The notes under the pieces are model-generated. The model was not told where the DNA came from and did no database searches. It was given only the letters and a program-made list of their open reading frames with translations. Shown here one piece after another: positions 23,519 through 32,381 of a stretch of DNA of 47,841 nucleotides. The stretch is from Candidatus Latescibacterota bacterium (GTDB lineage: Bacteria > Latescibacterota > UBA2968 > UBA8231), in contig JAJEIO010000043.1 in NCBI GenBank assembly GCA_022827835.1, positions 1-47,841 of the forward strand, read 5' to 3'. Position numbers and translations under genes: made by a program. Numbering within the stretch: the stretch's first letter is position 1; every line of letters begins with the position of its first letter.

Positions 23519-25768
23519 TCAATGTCCGTTGTGCCCGGTGGCAAAGTGGAATTTTGGCAAGGTCACTTCAGTCGCCGATGGGTCGCCCTCGCGCAGACGG
23601 TACGCGCGGTCGAGCTTCAGCCCTGCCCAGCGCTGCGCCTTATGGGTCGCAGGCCAGATGATTTCCACGAACTCCACTGCCACAGCGTCTCCCAGCCCGA
23701 GGTGGGGTGCGAGCGGATTGGCCCCAAAGCTGCCGCCCGAACCGATGAGGTGATGGATGTCGCGAGTGCTGCCGTCTGGTTGTCGCACGCGTACGCGTAC
23801 GCGGCCGCCAATAGCACCTCGGTTCGACTGCACGCCTCGGGGAAACAGCCGCAGCCAGTGATTGCCGTGCCCGGGATTTTCGTAGAGTACGTTCTGGTAG
23901 AGATCGCCCTCAAAAGCGCCGCCCATGACCTCGAAGACGTCTTGGTCTCCATCGTTGTCGAAGTCGGCAAAGGACACGCCGTGCCCTTTCTGCACGTTGC
24001 CGAAGCCGCCTGTGGTGGTGACGTCCAAAAACCGCGCGCCACCGTCGTTGCGCAACATGCGGTTGGGCGTGAGGGAGCGCAGATCGGGAATCCCAGTGCC
24101 GACGTAGCAGTCGGGGAACCCATCATTGTCCAAGTCGCCGTAGTTGGCACCCATAGCTAGTATGACTTGGCCAAAGCTCCCCAGCGCTTCGGTGACCTCG
24201 TTGAAGGTACCGTCGCCGAGGTTGCGATACACGTGGGCGCGATCGGCGGCAAATTCCTCGCCGAGGTACGCGCGCGCCATGTCGCCGAGGTCGTTCATAT
24301 TGTAGCCACCGGCGAACAAGTCGAGCCAGCCGTCGTTGTCGTAGTCCCAAAACCAAGTGGGAAAGCTCTCGTTCGGCCCCGGTGCGACGACCTCCGCCCC
24401 AAAGCGCCAGCCCTCTGATGTGTCGCCGAGGTTGCGGTAGAGGACGTTTTCTTGGTAAAACTGAGATACGTATAGGTCGATCAAACCGTCGTTGTCTATA
24501 TCCCCCCAAGCAACGCCCTTCACAAAGCCCACGTGATTGACGCCGACTGCGGGGGCCACATCGACAAACGTGCCGTCCCCTTGGTTGCGAAACAACTGGC
24601 ATGGATGGGGCTGTTTGCCGGACTCATTGCCGACGAACAGATCCAACCAGCCATCGTTGTCGAAGTCGGCAAAGGCCGCTGCGTGGGTTGGGTGCAAGGA
24701 GAACAAGCCGGTGCGCCGCGTCACGTCCACAAAGGTGCCGTCGCCGTTGTTGCGCAACAGAGAGTTTGGCATGCGGCCCTCTTCCCCCATCCAAGCACCG
24801 CGCAAAACGAGCAGATCGACATCGCCGTCATTGTCGTAGTCGGCCTGTTCGAGGTTGATCCCCCCGATTTGCCCGGTCAGCCCGGCCCCTGTCGTGGCCT
24901 CGGTAAACGTGCCGTCGCCCTCGTTGTGGAAGTAGCGCAGTGGATCGAGCAGTCCCCACGAGGAGACTGCAATATCCAGCAGACCGTCGCCGTCGAAGTC
25001 CTCGACCGCGCTGCCGCCCGCTAGGCCCACAGCCGCGACTCCGGCCACCGGAGCCACGTCGCGGAAACGCTGGATTCCGTCGCTGTGGCTGTCGAATACG
25101 CGCGGGGGAATGCGCCAAGGTTCTGGCACCCCTTCCGGATATTCGCCCAAGGTCATGTACGCCAAGTTCAACAGCCAGCGCGTTCCCAGATCGCTTGGGC
25201 GTTTGCTCAAGTTTATGGTGTAGTGCTCAATGGCGCGGCGGGATCCTTCCTGCAAGGTGTGGATGCCGTCGCCGCGGATCGGCAGCAAGCAGGAATTCGT
25301 GGTGTGGTTTTGCAGGCAGTTCTCCTGCTCTCCGAGGCGCAGATAGGCGATGGCGAGTTGGTCGTGCAGCATATAGACGAAGCCTTCGGTCGCCGGCACC
25401 TGCCCAGCCTCTATGGCCACCAGAACGCTTTGCATCTCTTCGATGCCCGCGCGCAAATCCCCGGCTCGCACCCGCTCTTGGGCAATCCGCAGACGCATGT
25501 TCAGCCGCTTGACCGCGCTCATCGGTTGCCCCAGCAGGGAACTGAGGCCCTCGACGCGGGCTTGGTTCAGATAGATGTTGGCAATGGGATCGGCCCGCTG
25601 GGCGAGGCGCGCCAGCACCGTCGCCATAAAACGCGAATCTGCGCGATCGACGCTGGCGTCCTCTTGCCCCAAGGCGACTGTGGCCCATAGAAGGACGGCT
25701 ATAATGCTCTGCATTAGAAAGAAAAAACGGCTACAAAAATTGGCTGCCCAATCCTCGTAACCGCACAT
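23519..25768 (-). CDS. secreted FG-GAP repeat protein with ASPIC/UnbV domain (CRTAC1-like)
   Basis: Up to 749 residues. The N-terminus has Arg14 followed by a hydrophobic signal segment (FFFLMQSIIAVLLWATVALG); an alternative ATG at 25714 would remove the charged part, and neither start has a clear Shine-Dalgarno. Residues about 40-230 are helical with a TPR-like look. Seven FG-GAP/VCBS-type calcium loops follow, for example DFDGDGLLDI, DYDNDGDVDL, DFDNDGWLDL, DIDNDGLIDL and DLDNDGFPDC, forming a predicted beta-propeller. The C-terminal ASPIC/UnbV domain (SNRGAIGGRVRVRV, LIGSGGSFGANP, HLGLGDAVAVE) ends it. Such proteins are exported and act in adhesion or glycan binding; the ligand is unknown. 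The gene sits between two tRNAs on the same strand. Confidence 0.9.
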   Translation of the reverse strand: MCGYEDWAANFCSRFFFLMQSIIAVLLWATVALGQEDASVDRADSRFMATVLARLAQRADPIANIYLNQARVEGLSSLLGQPMSAVKRLNMRLRIAQERVRAGDLRAGIEEMQSVLVAIEAGQVPATEGFVYMLHDQLAIAYLRLGEQENCLQNHTTNSCLLPIRGDGIHTLQEGSRRAIEHYTINLSKRPSDLGTRWLLNLAYMTLGEYPEGVPEPWRIPPRVFDSHSDGIQRFRDVAPVAGVAAVGLAGGSAVEDFDGDGLLDIAVSSWGLLDPLRYFHNEGDGTFTEATTGAGLTGQIGGINLEQADYDNDGDVDLLVLRGAWMGEEGRMPNSLLRNNGDGTFVDVTRRTGLFSLHPTHAAAFADFDNDGWLDLFVGNESGKQPHPCQLFRNQGDGTFVDVAPAVGVNHVGFVKGVAWGDIDNDGLIDLYVSQFYQENVLYRNLGDTSEGWRFGAEVVAPGPNESFPTWFWDYDNDGWLDLFAGGYNMNDLGDMARAYLGEEFAADRAHVYRNLGDGTFNEVTEALGSFGQVILAMGANYGDLDNDGFPDCYVGTGIPDLRSLTPNRMLRNDGGARFLDVTTTGGFGNVQKGHGVSFADFDNDGDQDVFEVMGGAFEGDLYQNVLYENPGHGNHWLRLFPRGVQSNRGAIGGRVRVRVRQPDGSTRDIHHLIGSGGSFGANPLAPHLGLGDAVAVEFVEIIWPATHKAQRWAGLKLDRAYRLREGDPSATEVTLPKFHFATGHNGH

Positions 25769-25780
25769 GTAAAAAAATAA

Positions 25781-25857
<77 letters not shown>

Positions 25858-25897
25858 CCGTGATGTAGTTAAAAACCTAGGATTTTTCCCAAGCAGG

Positions 25898-27724
25898 TCA
25901 AGAGCCTTGTTGGGCCGCGACCGCTTGGCGCTCTTGGTTGAGCGCGACGAGTTCGGCGCTGATGCGGGCAATTTCGCCGTCGTCGGATGCCGTTGCAAGG
26001 GCTTGCCGCGCATTGTCGATGCGCTTTTGCAGCGCATTTTTCTGAAAGTAAAGCAGATAGTCACGCCATTGCCGCTCGACTTGTTCTTCGTCGAAACCTT
26101 GGGCCGCGCATTGGGCGGCTAGGCGTGCGAGTGCGTCGTCCTCTAGCTCGCTGATGATCATGCTGAGGTCGATGGCTTTGCCGTGGGCATGGTGATCGAA
26201 GAGTGTGCGACACAGAGTCTGAGTGCGGGCGTCGGTTAGCGAGTCAGGGGCGAATTCGCGGACAGTTTCGGGTATGAGCTGAGGGAAGTTGAACAACAGT
26301 CCCACAAATTCGAGTTCGTGGCGCGGCGGATTAGGCACGGCCGTTGGAGGCGGCTCGGCAGCTATATTGCGCGGTTGTTGGGGACGGCGCATGGAGGCCT
26401 GTAGCTTATCACGCAGGAATTTTTCGTCAACCGGGAGGCGCTGGGCGACGTTTCTCAGCAGCAGATCGCGGAAGACCAAGTCTTCGGGTTTGTTCAGCTT
26501 AGCTATGAGCGGTTTGAACGTTTCTACGGCACTGCTCCTGCCTTCGAAGCTGGATAGGTCGTGCTGCTGGGCGAGCTGTTCGAGGTAGAAATCGAGAACG
26601 GACTGGGCATTTTCGGCTCGTTTGAGCAGCGCCTCCGGGCCGTGTTCTTGCACGAAGCTGTCGGGATCGTACTCAGGCGGTAGAGAAACGAAGCGGACGT
26701 CTAGTCCTTTACTCAAGAGTCCCGCTAGGCTAGGTAGACCGGTCCCCAAAAGTACTGTTAGGCCGCGCATGGCAGCCGTGGAACCGGCTGCGTCGCCGTC
26801 GAACAGCAGCACGACTTGACGAGCATAGCGAGCGAGCGTGCGGCACTGGTCTTCGGTCAGGGCCGTGCCGGAGGTAGCCGTTACGTGTTCGATGCCAGCC
26901 TGCACTAGGCTGAGCAAATCCATGTAGCCTTCGACGACCAAGACGGCGTCTCGGCGGCGAATGGCGTCTCGAGTGTCGGACAGGCCGTAGAGCACCCGCC
27001 CCTTGTGATAGATGGGCGTCTCGGGCGAGTTCAGGTATTTAGGCTCTTGGTCGGGCTGGAGCGCGCGTGCGCCGAAGGCGATGGTCCGATTGGAGAGATT
27101 GGCAATGGGAAAAGTGACCCGGTCGCGAAAGCGGTCGTAGTGTCCGCTGCCTGTGGAGCGCAGCAGAGCCAGCCCGGCCCGCTCCAATATCTGGGGATTC
27201 AAGCCTCGGCGACCGGCCACTTTGAGTAAGGCGTCCCACTCCGGCGGCGCGTAGCCCAAGCCGAAGCGCTCGATGGTTTCGCCTGTGAGTCCGCGGGTCT
27301 GTAGATACGTGCTGGCACTAGCGCCGACATCGTCGTTAAGCAGCAGATGGTGAAAGTACTTTTGCGCTAGGTCGTTGGCTCGGTAGAGTTCATCGGCGGC
27401 CTCGGCTTCCTCACGCGATGGCCCCGAACGCTCGGGCAGAGCGATGCTAGCGCGATCGGCGAGAAATTTGACTGCTTCGACGAAAGTGACGCGGTCGATC
27501 TCTTGGATGAATTTGAATACATTGCCCCCGACGCCACAGCCGAAGCAGTGGTAGAATTGGCGGTCGGGATCAACGCTGAAAGAGGGGGTTTTTTCGTCGT
27601 GAAAAGGGCAGAGGCCGGAGTAGTTGCGGCCCTTCTTGACGAGCTGGACATGTTCGGAGATCAAGTCGACGATGTCGGTGGCGTCGCGGATGCGTTGGAG
27701 GATGTCTTCGGGGATGCGCGGCAT
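25898..27724 (-). CDS. dnaG: DNA primase DnaG
   Basis: A 608-residue primase starting at the ATG at 27724. The N-terminal zinc-binding domain has CPFHDEKTPSF and FYHCFGCGVGGNVF (residues about 39-72). The RNA-polymerase core includes FGLGYAPPEW, DRVTFPIANLSNRTIAFGARAL and the TOPRIM segment VLVVEGYMDLLSLVQAG with GTALTEDQCR and LLFDGDAAGSTAA. A C-terminal helicase-interaction domain of about 150 residues follows a Pro-rich linker (RPQQPRNIAAEPPPTAVPNPP). No Shine-Dalgarno precedes the ATG. The usual rpsU-dnaG-rpoD neighbours are absent; tRNA-Ile2 follows downstream. Confidence 0.96.
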   Translation of the reverse strand: MPRIPEDILQRIRDATDIVDLISEHVQLVKKGRNYSGLCPFHDEKTPSFSVDPDRQFYHCFGCGVGGNVFKFIQEIDRVTFVEAVKFLADRASIALPERSGPSREEAEAADELYRANDLAQKYFHHLLLNDDVGASASTYLQTRGLTGETIERFGLGYAPPEWDALLKVAGRRGLNPQILERAGLALLRSTGSGHYDRFRDRVTFPIANLSNRTIAFGARALQPDQEPKYLNSPETPIYHKGRVLYGLSDTRDAIRRRDAVLVVEGYMDLLSLVQAGIEHVTATSGTALTEDQCRTLARYARQVVLLFDGDAAGSTAAMRGLTVLLGTGLPSLAGLLSKGLDVRFVSLPPEYDPDSFVQEHGPEALLKRAENAQSVLDFYLEQLAQQHDLSSFEGRSSAVETFKPLIAKLNKPEDLVFRDLLLRNVAQRLPVDEKFLRDKLQASMRRPQQPRNIAAEPPPTAVPNPPRHELEFVGLLFNFPQLIPETVREFAPDSLTDARTQTLCRTLFDHHAHGKAIDLSMIISELEDDALARLAAQCAAQGFDEEQVERQWRDYLLYFQKNALQKRIDNARQALATASDDGEIARISAELVALNQERQAVAAQQGS

Positions 27725-27822
27725 TGCTAGCAGGGGGCTTTTTTTCTATATTAACAGCGCCATTGAGCAAGATATGGCGGCCCATTAACCGGGTCAAGAA
27801 AGTCAATTAGTGCGTTAATTCC

Positions 27823-27851
27823 TTGAGTTTACAGCGAACTGTTGGTATTAT
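27823..27851 (+). promoter_or_regulatory. sigma70-like promoter for the Fn3/EF-hand gene pair
   Basis: TTGAGT (27823-27828) and TATTAT (27846-27851) are 17 bases apart, giving a predicted start near 27858 and a leader of about 78 bases before the ATG at 27936. Confidence 0.6.
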
Positions 27852-27935
27852 TGATAAGTTAAACACTTATTCATGGCCTATGCTGGGGCTACATCAAAAT
27901 TTGACCCATTGAGCATTCAGAGGAGGAGATCAGAT

Positions 27936-28601
27936 ATGTCGAAAGGCATAAAGGGAGCTATCGCGAGTTTGGCCTTGTTGGGACTCGGCGTTTTTCTGGG
28001 CGCGAGTTCGGCGGCAGCACAGGTGACGGTTTCTGAGTCGGCAGCGGATACTGACGACCTTGCACCTAGCCCGGTTGGCGGAGTACAGGCTGAGTTCAAC
28101 GAAGGTGGAAGGAGCATCACGGTCTCTTGGAGTCTGTCAGTTGACGATGCTGTGCGCCAGGTCCCGACGAGTAGCGACTTTACAACGGGTGGCACCTTTA
28201 AAGAAGTCAACGAGGTGGAACAATACAATATATGGCGTCGTCTCGCCGATGGCTCCGGCACCTTGGCAATAGTCGGCACCGTCGGTGCCGGCGTGACGTC
28301 CTTGGTTGATGCCTCGATCAACGTGAGCCAAGGGAGTAGGCGGTACTTCTACATGGTCTCGGTCGTCGATGAAACTGGCAACGAGAGCGCTCCTATCGAG
28401 TCTGCCGAAGTCAGGAACATGTTGCTCCTCGGAGACTTTGACTATAATGGCAAGGTGAACCTTTTAGACTACGGCATTTTTCAAAGGAACTTCGGCCAAG
28501 CCGAATTCGATCCAGTCACAGATCTCGACGGCAATGGCATGGTTGATCTCGATGACTTTTTCCTTTGGGCCGATAACCTCGGTGCCAATTTGTACGAGTA
28601 G
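27936..28601 (+). CDS. secreted Fn3 protein with C-terminal dockerin-like EF-hand pair
   Basis: The start is the ATG at 27936 with AGGAGGAG upstream; the frame is open from 27873. The 221-residue protein has a signal peptide (IASLALLGLGVFLGASSAAAQ), a fibronectin-III-like domain (about residues 45-155: PVGGVQAEFNEGGRSITVSW, YNIWRRLADGSG, YFYMVSVVDETGNES) and two calcium-loop repeats at the end, DFDYNGKVNLLD with GIFQRNFG and DLDGNGMVDLDD with FFLWADNLG. These follow the dockerin-type loop D-x-D-x-N-G-x-V-x-x-x-D. Such pairs are common in exported proteins of the FCB group. No cohesin or scaffold is seen. The next gene, 54 bases later, is a paralogue with a different domain order. Confidence 0.88.
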   Translation: MSKGIKGAIASLALLGLGVFLGASSAAAQVTVSESAADTDDLAPSPVGGVQAEFNEGGRSITVSWSLSVDDAVRQVPTSSDFTTGGTFKEVNEVEQYNIWRRLADGSGTLAIVGTVGAGVTSLVDASINVSQGSRRYFYMVSVVDETGNESAPIESAEVRNMLLLGDFDYNGKVNLLDYGIFQRNFGQAEFDPVTDLDGNGMVDLDDFFLWADNLGANLYE

Positions 28602-28655
28602 GTACCGGCCGCAATATGGCTTTGTATTTCATCTTTTCACAAGGAGTATAGTTCG

Positions 28656-29339
28656 ATGAAAGGGTATATTCGCATCGTCGCACTAGCTGCTTTTTGCGCA
28701 GTTCCCGCGACCGCTCAGTTGACCACCTCTGAGCCCGTAGCTTCCGTCGATAATATTCCTCCTGCACCTGTGACTAACCTACAAGCCACAGCCAGTGATG
28801 CTTCATCCGTGTCGCTCTCTTGGACGCTATCAACAGATGACGCTCGTTCGTTTACGACCTTTGGTAGTCAGGTGGTGCCCAGGGGCGACGTACACGGCTA
28901 TCGCGTGTATCGCACGGATTACTTCCCACCCGTGGACGATAGCGGCGAGATAGTACTTGGCTGGTTTACGCGCGAGGGAAATAAGGTTGACTTTGACGAC
29001 TTCTTCCTCTTAGCTGATCGCTTCGGCTCTTCTGACGCCGGTGGGAATTTTGAGTTGTTCTTCGACATAGTGCCCAATGGCCAAATTGATGTCGATGATT
29101 TTCTGCGCTTCGCCGATGATTTCGGCAAGGCCGTAACTCAGGAACAGGGTAGCGAAAAGTTGGTTGCCACGCTGGGGGCAGGTGTCTCCGAATTCGTCGA
29201 TAATGACGTCGTCAGTGGGGCCTCCTATATCTATGACGTGCGAGCCTTTGACAGCGACAACGAAACGGGCGTTGTCGCACCTTTTGCTTCCAATGAAGAT
29301 ATAGCTCGGATGGCGATGGCCGTTGGCGTCGATCAATAA
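28656..29339 (+). CDS. secreted Fn3 protein with EF-hand pair inserted inside the Fn3 domain
   Basis: 227 residues, ATG at 28656 with AAGGAG nine bases before it. The signal peptide is MKGYIRIVALAAFCAVPATAQ. The first Fn3 half (PPAPVTNLQATASDASSVSL, HGYRVYRTDYF) matches the paralogue upstream. Then, at about residues 110-165, comes a dockerin-like pair: GNKVDFDDFFLLADRFG and NGQIDVDDFLRFADDFG. The Fn3 domain resumes with LVATLGAGVSEFVDNDVV and YIYDVRAFDSDNETG. In the upstream paralogue the EF-hand pair follows a complete Fn3 domain. Loop acidic residues are partly lost: the first lacks its leading Asp, and the second reads DIVPNG where DxDxNG is expected. A strong terminator follows. Confidence 0.87.
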   Translation: MKGYIRIVALAAFCAVPATAQLTTSEPVASVDNIPPAPVTNLQATASDASSVSLSWTLSTDDARSFTTFGSQVVPRGDVHGYRVYRTDYFPPVDDSGEIVLGWFTREGNKVDFDDFFLLADRFGSSDAGGNFELFFDIVPNGQIDVDDFLRFADDFGKAVTQEQGSEKLVATLGAGVSEFVDNDVVSGASYIYDVRAFDSDNETGVVAPFASNEDIARMAMAVGVDQ

Positions 29340-29370
29340 GGGCACGAGAAGTTACGAGTTGCAGAGATAG

Positions 29371-29408
29371 GACGCCTGCTCAACCAGCGGGCGTCTTATT
29401 TTTTATTC
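29371..29408 (+). terminator. rho-independent terminator of the Fn3/EF-hand pair
   Basis: GACGCCTGCT (29371-29380) pairs with AGCGGGCGTC (29386-29395, one G-U) around a five-base loop, followed by TTATTTTTTATT. Confidence 0.85.
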
Positions 29409-29417
29409 TAGTACGCC

Positions 29418-29446
29418 TTGACAAACAAAGATATTATCTGTATCCT
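29418..29446 (+). promoter_or_regulatory. sigma70-like promoter for rho
   Basis: Perfect TTGACA (29418-29423) and TATCCT (29441-29446) with a 17-base spacer, directly after the terminator of the preceding genes. The start would be near 29453, leaving a leader of about 280 bases before rho. Confidence 0.65.
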
Positions 29447-29452
29447 TTAATC

Positions 29453-29732
29453 TCTTTCGCATCTCTCCTTTTCCAATTAAATACCTCAGCGGTTTTATTC
29501 CGCTTGAAATTCCACTCTCCTTTTAGATATTCTTCGCGATAGACTTTCTGTAGCTATTAAAGAATTTTGCCAAGGTACGGCATACCTTAGGTAGGTTTTT
29601 AGTGTTTTTAGTAGTACTACCGCATGTACTCCAATCCTCGTAATAGCTCTAGGTGCTTACCGTGCCGTAGCGCACTCGAATATTCCCTTTGTATTCCTGC
29701 ACTCTAACCGCAAGAAAGGTTGCAAGGAAGAG
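29453..29732 (+). promoter_or_regulatory. long rho leader with pyrimidine-rich rut-like part and alternative hairpins
   Basis: This is the main part of a 393-base gap without a gene. From about 29449 to 29530 the sense strand is pyrimidine-rich and poor in G (blocks such as TCTCTTTCGCATCTCTCC), like a Rho-utilisation site. At 29572-29588 AAGGTA pairs with TACCTT around CGGCA, while TACCT (29583-29587) can instead pair with AGGTA (29589-29593), followed by GGTTTTT. The two foldings exclude each other. rho is autogenously attenuated in E. coli, so a similar control is plausible; no peptide ORF with a good ribosome site is seen in the leader. Confidence 0.5.
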
Positions 29733-31007
29733 ATGCCGCCTCTCAATAGAACGCAGAAAATGAATATTGTCGAACTCCAGCGCATGAACATCTTGGATCT
29801 CCAAGAGCTGGCCAAGAAGTTGGAGGTTGTAGATTGCACCTCTTTGCGCAAGCAGGAGTTGATCTTCTCCATCCTCAAGCACCAGACCGAGCGCAGTGGG
29901 CTGATCTTTGCTCAAGGTACTTTGGAGGTGCTGGACGAGGGGTTCGGCTTTCTCCGCTCGCCGAGCTATAACTACTTACCTGGTCCCGACGACATTTACG
30001 TTTCTCATTCGCAGATTAAGCGGTTTAGCCTGCGCACGGGCGATACGATCTCCGGTCAGATCCGCCCACCGAAAAACGACGAGAAGTACTTTGCGCTGCT
30101 GCGAGTCGAGGCAATTAACTTCGACGACCCAGAAGTCACCAAGAACAAGACGATCTTTGAAAATCTGACGGCCTTGCATCCCACGGATCGCTTCAAGTTA
30201 GAGCACAATCCCAAGGACATGACGACGCGGATTCTCGACTTGCTCTCGCCCATCGGCAAAGGGCAGCGCGGCCTAATCGTCGCGCCGCCCTTCACTGGTA
30301 AAACCATGCTGCTGCAAAAGGTCGCCAACGCCATTACCACCAATCATCCCGAAGCGATTCTCATCGTCTTGCTCATTGATGAGCGCCCCGAGGAAGTCAC
30401 CGATATGCTGCGTTCGGTGCAGGGCGAAGTCGTCAGTTCGACCTTTGACGAGTCGGCTACGCGGCACGTGCAGGTGGCGGATATGGTGATCGAGAAGGCT
30501 CGGCGTCTAGTCGAGCACAAGCGGGATGTGATCATCCTGCTCGATAGCATCACGCGCTTGGCACGGGCCTATAATACAGTGACGCCGCACTCGGGGCGGA
30601 TTCTTACCGGCGGTGTTGACTCGACGGCTTTGCAGTGGCCGCGCCGTTTTTTCGCCGCCGCCCGCAATCTCGAAGAAGGCGGCAGCCTGACGATTATCGC
30701 TACGGCCTTGGTAGAGACCGGAAGCCGCATGGACGAAGTGATCTTTGAAGAGTTCAAAGGCACGGGCAACATGCAGGTGCAGCTAGACCGCCGATTGAGT
30801 AACCGCCGCGTCTATCCGGCCATTGATGTGACGGCGACGAGCACCCGCAAAGAAGAGTTGCTGCTGACGGAGTTTGAGTTGAACCGCTCGTGGGTCCTGC
30901 GCCGCATACTCAATCAGATGGGAGTCGTTGAGGGCATGGAGTTTCTCCAAGAGCGCATGCAGGGTACGGAATCTAACGAGGAATTCCTCAAGGCCATGAA
31001 TGACTAG
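29733..31007 (+). CDS. rho: transcription termination factor Rho
   Basis: A 424-residue Rho of normal length with AAGGA just before the ATG at 29733. The N-terminal helical RHO-N part begins [21 protein letters not shown], followed by the RNA-binding cold-shock-like domain ([22 protein letters not shown]). The ATPase core has Walker [13 protein letters not shown] near residue 190, [27 protein letters not shown] and the R-loop-like [11 protein letters not shown]. Walker A reads PPFTGKT and the Q-loop region reads [15 protein letters not shown] where most Rho proteins have SNALxxPKRFF. The gene is preceded by a long leader and followed 85 bases later by rpmE2, a known neighbour. Confidence 0.97.
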   Translation: MPPLNRTQKMNIVELQRMNILDLQELAKKLEVVDCTSLRKQELIFSILKHQTERSGLIFAQGTLEVLDEGFGFLRSPSYNYLPGPDDIYVSHSQIKRFSLRTGDTISGQIRPPKNDEKYFALLRVEAINFDDPEVTKNKTIFENLTALHPTDRFKLEHNPKDMTTRILDLLSPIGKGQRGLIVAPPFTGKTMLLQKVANAITTNHPEAILIVLLIDERPEEVTDMLRSVQGEVVSSTFDESATRHVQVADMVIEKARRLVEHKRDVIILLDSITRLARAYNTVTPHSGRILTGGVDSTALQWPRRFFAAARNLEEGGSLTIIATALVETGSRMDEVIFEEFKGTGNMQVQLDRRLSNRRVYPAIDVTATSTRKEELLLTEFELNRSWVLRRILNQMGVVEGMEFLQERMQGTESNEEFLKAMND

Positions 31008-31092
31008 CCTCCTTGTCTTTTGAGTTTCAAACCTCTATTTTTATTGACTCGACAGCCGAGTTTCAAGCCCCAGAAAGCAGAGGAGTGTAAAG

Positions 31093-31353
31093 GTGCAAAA
31101 AGACATACATCCCAAATATCAAACGGTTATCTTTCTCGATACTAGCTGTGACTACAAGATACTGTCGCGTTCGACGATGAAGTCCGAAGAGACGATGGAG
31201 TGGGAAGACGGGAATTCCTATCCGGTAATCCGGGTCGAAATCAGCTCGGCGTCACATCCTTTCTACACCGGCAAGCGCCAACAGATCATGGATCGCGGCG
31301 GTCGCATCGACCAGTTCAACCGCCGCTACGGCAAAAGCGAACAGCAAGCCTAG
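31093..31353 (+). CDS. rpmE2: ribosomal protein bL31, zinc-free type B
   Basis: 86 residues beginning with GTG at 31093, preceded by AGAGGAG at about eight bases. [22 protein letters not shown] and [33 protein letters not shown] are the type B pattern. The CxxC zinc ligands of type A L31 are absent; the only cysteine is Cys19. Type B copies are often expressed under zinc limitation when a type A paralogue exists elsewhere. It stands first in the series rpmE2, DUF1385, prfA, prmC and is followed by a terminator, so the next genes may have their own transcription. Confidence 0.95.
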   Translation: MQKDIHPKYQTVIFLDTSCDYKILSRSTMKSEETMEWEDGNSYPVIRVEISSASHPFYTGKRQQIMDRGGRIDQFNRRYGKSEQQA

Positions 31354-31373
31354 CGATCCATTCCGCGCAAAGA

Positions 31374-31415
31374 GGTGATAGGACGCCCTCTCGAGGGTGA
31401 TCGTATCGCCTTTTT
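31374..31415 (+). terminator. rho-independent terminator after rpmE2
   Basis: GGTGATA (31374-31380) pairs with TATCGCC (31404-31410, one G-U) outside an inner CGCCCT/AGGGTG stem around CTCG, followed by TTTTT at 31411-31415. The DUF1385 gene starts 15 bases later. Confidence 0.7.
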
Positions 31416-31430
31416 CGTGTACGCGAGTAC

Positions 31431-32381
31431 ATGGACAGAGAACAACTCACGCAAGATCTGCCAGTCGGCGGCCAAGCCGTCATCGAAGGGGTGATGATGC
31501 GCGTGCCCGGCAAAATCGTCACCGCGGTGCGGGCGGCTGACCACCAGATCGTGGTGCGCGAGGAAGCGTACGATCCTCTGGCGCAACGCTATCGCCTGTT
31601 GGGTCTGCCCATATTGCGCGGTGCCCTCTCTTTTTTTGAAATGATGCTCATTGGGCTGAAGGCCCTCAATTTTTCAGCCGATGTCGCCAGTCAGGAAGAG
31701 GGACAGGTCGAGCGGCGGGCGGAGGAGAGTTGGCGGGAGCAATTGGCCTTGTGGGCGACGATGATATTTTCCGTAGGACTGGGCGTGGGCCTGTTCTTCT
31801 TTTTGCCGCTGCTAGCTGCCCAACTCTTGGGCTTGCAGGAGAACGCCTTCGAATTCAACCTAGTGGCTGGTGCGGTGCGGGCGACGCTTTTGATCGTCTA
31901 TCTTTGGGCGATAAGCCAGTGGCGCGAAATCCAGCGAGTTTTTCAATACCACGGTGCCGAGCACAAAAGCATCTTCACCTTAGAGGCCGGTGCCGAACTA
32001 ACGGTGGCCGCGGCGCGGGGCTTTGGTCGGCTGCATCCGCGCTGCGGAACTAGCTTCATGCTGATCGTAGTGCTCTTTGCGATTTTGATCTTCGCCTGTG
32101 TAGACTCGCTGTTCCCGCTCGTCTTTGGGCACACGCAAAGCCTTTTTGAGCGCTTTGCCACTCATTTTGCAGTCCTGCCCTTTATCGCGGGGACGAGCTT
32201 TGAGTTGCTCAAATTCTCGGGTAAGAAGCGCAATGCCCCGCTGGTCCGGTTGCTGAGCACCCCAGGGCTGTGGTTGCAGCGCATTACGACCCGCGAGCCG
32301 GACGACGACCAGTTAGAGGTCGCCTTGTTCGCGTTGCGCCGCGCCCTAAATGAAGAAGTCGAGGCCAATCCATCGTGTTAG
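31431..32381 (+). CDS. DUF1385 membrane protein (YqhQ-like)
   Basis: A 316-residue protein of the DUF1385 family. The N-terminal [22 protein letters not shown] is the family signature, followed by [23 protein letters not shown]. Four or more membrane segments occur between residues 100 and 255, with the conserved [17 protein letters not shown] and [16 protein letters not shown] motifs between them. Function is not known, though the family is regularly placed between rpmE and prfA in many phyla, as here. The ATG at 31431 has no clear Shine-Dalgarno and follows a terminator by 15 bases, so its initiation is unclear. Its last seven bases overlap the start of prfA. Confidence 0.9.
   Translation: MDREQLTQDLPVGGQAVIEGVMMRVPGKIVTAVRAADHQIVVREEAYDPLAQRYRLLGLPILRGALSFFEMMLIGLKALNFSADVASQEEGQVERRAEESWREQLALWATMIFSVGLGVGLFFFLPLLAAQLLGLQENAFEFNLVAGAVRATLLIVYLWAISQWREIQRVFQYHGAEHKSIFTLEAGAELTVAAARGFGRLHPRCGTSFMLIVVLFAILIFACVDSLFPLVFGHTQSLFERFATHFAVLPFIAGTSFELLKFSGKKRNAPLVRLLSTPGLWLQRITTREPDDDQLEVALFALRRALNEEVEANPSC

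Noticed and set aside
23760..25100. Periodic repeated DNA in the FG-GAP gene, considered as a CRISPR-like or tandem repeat array
   Set aside because: The repeats encode the calcium-loop motif of the propeller, are diverged and irregularly spaced, and there are no spacers or cas genes.
28137..28331. Several small minus-strand frames across the Fn3/EF-hand genes
   Set aside because: No ribosome sites or similarity; they are complements of repeats encoding Fn3 strands and calcium loops.
31044..31066. Small hairpin (ACTCG/CGAGT) before rpmE2, considered as a zinc-dependent riboswitch or L31 leader
   Set aside because: Five base pairs only, with no conserved motif that I know; too weak to call.
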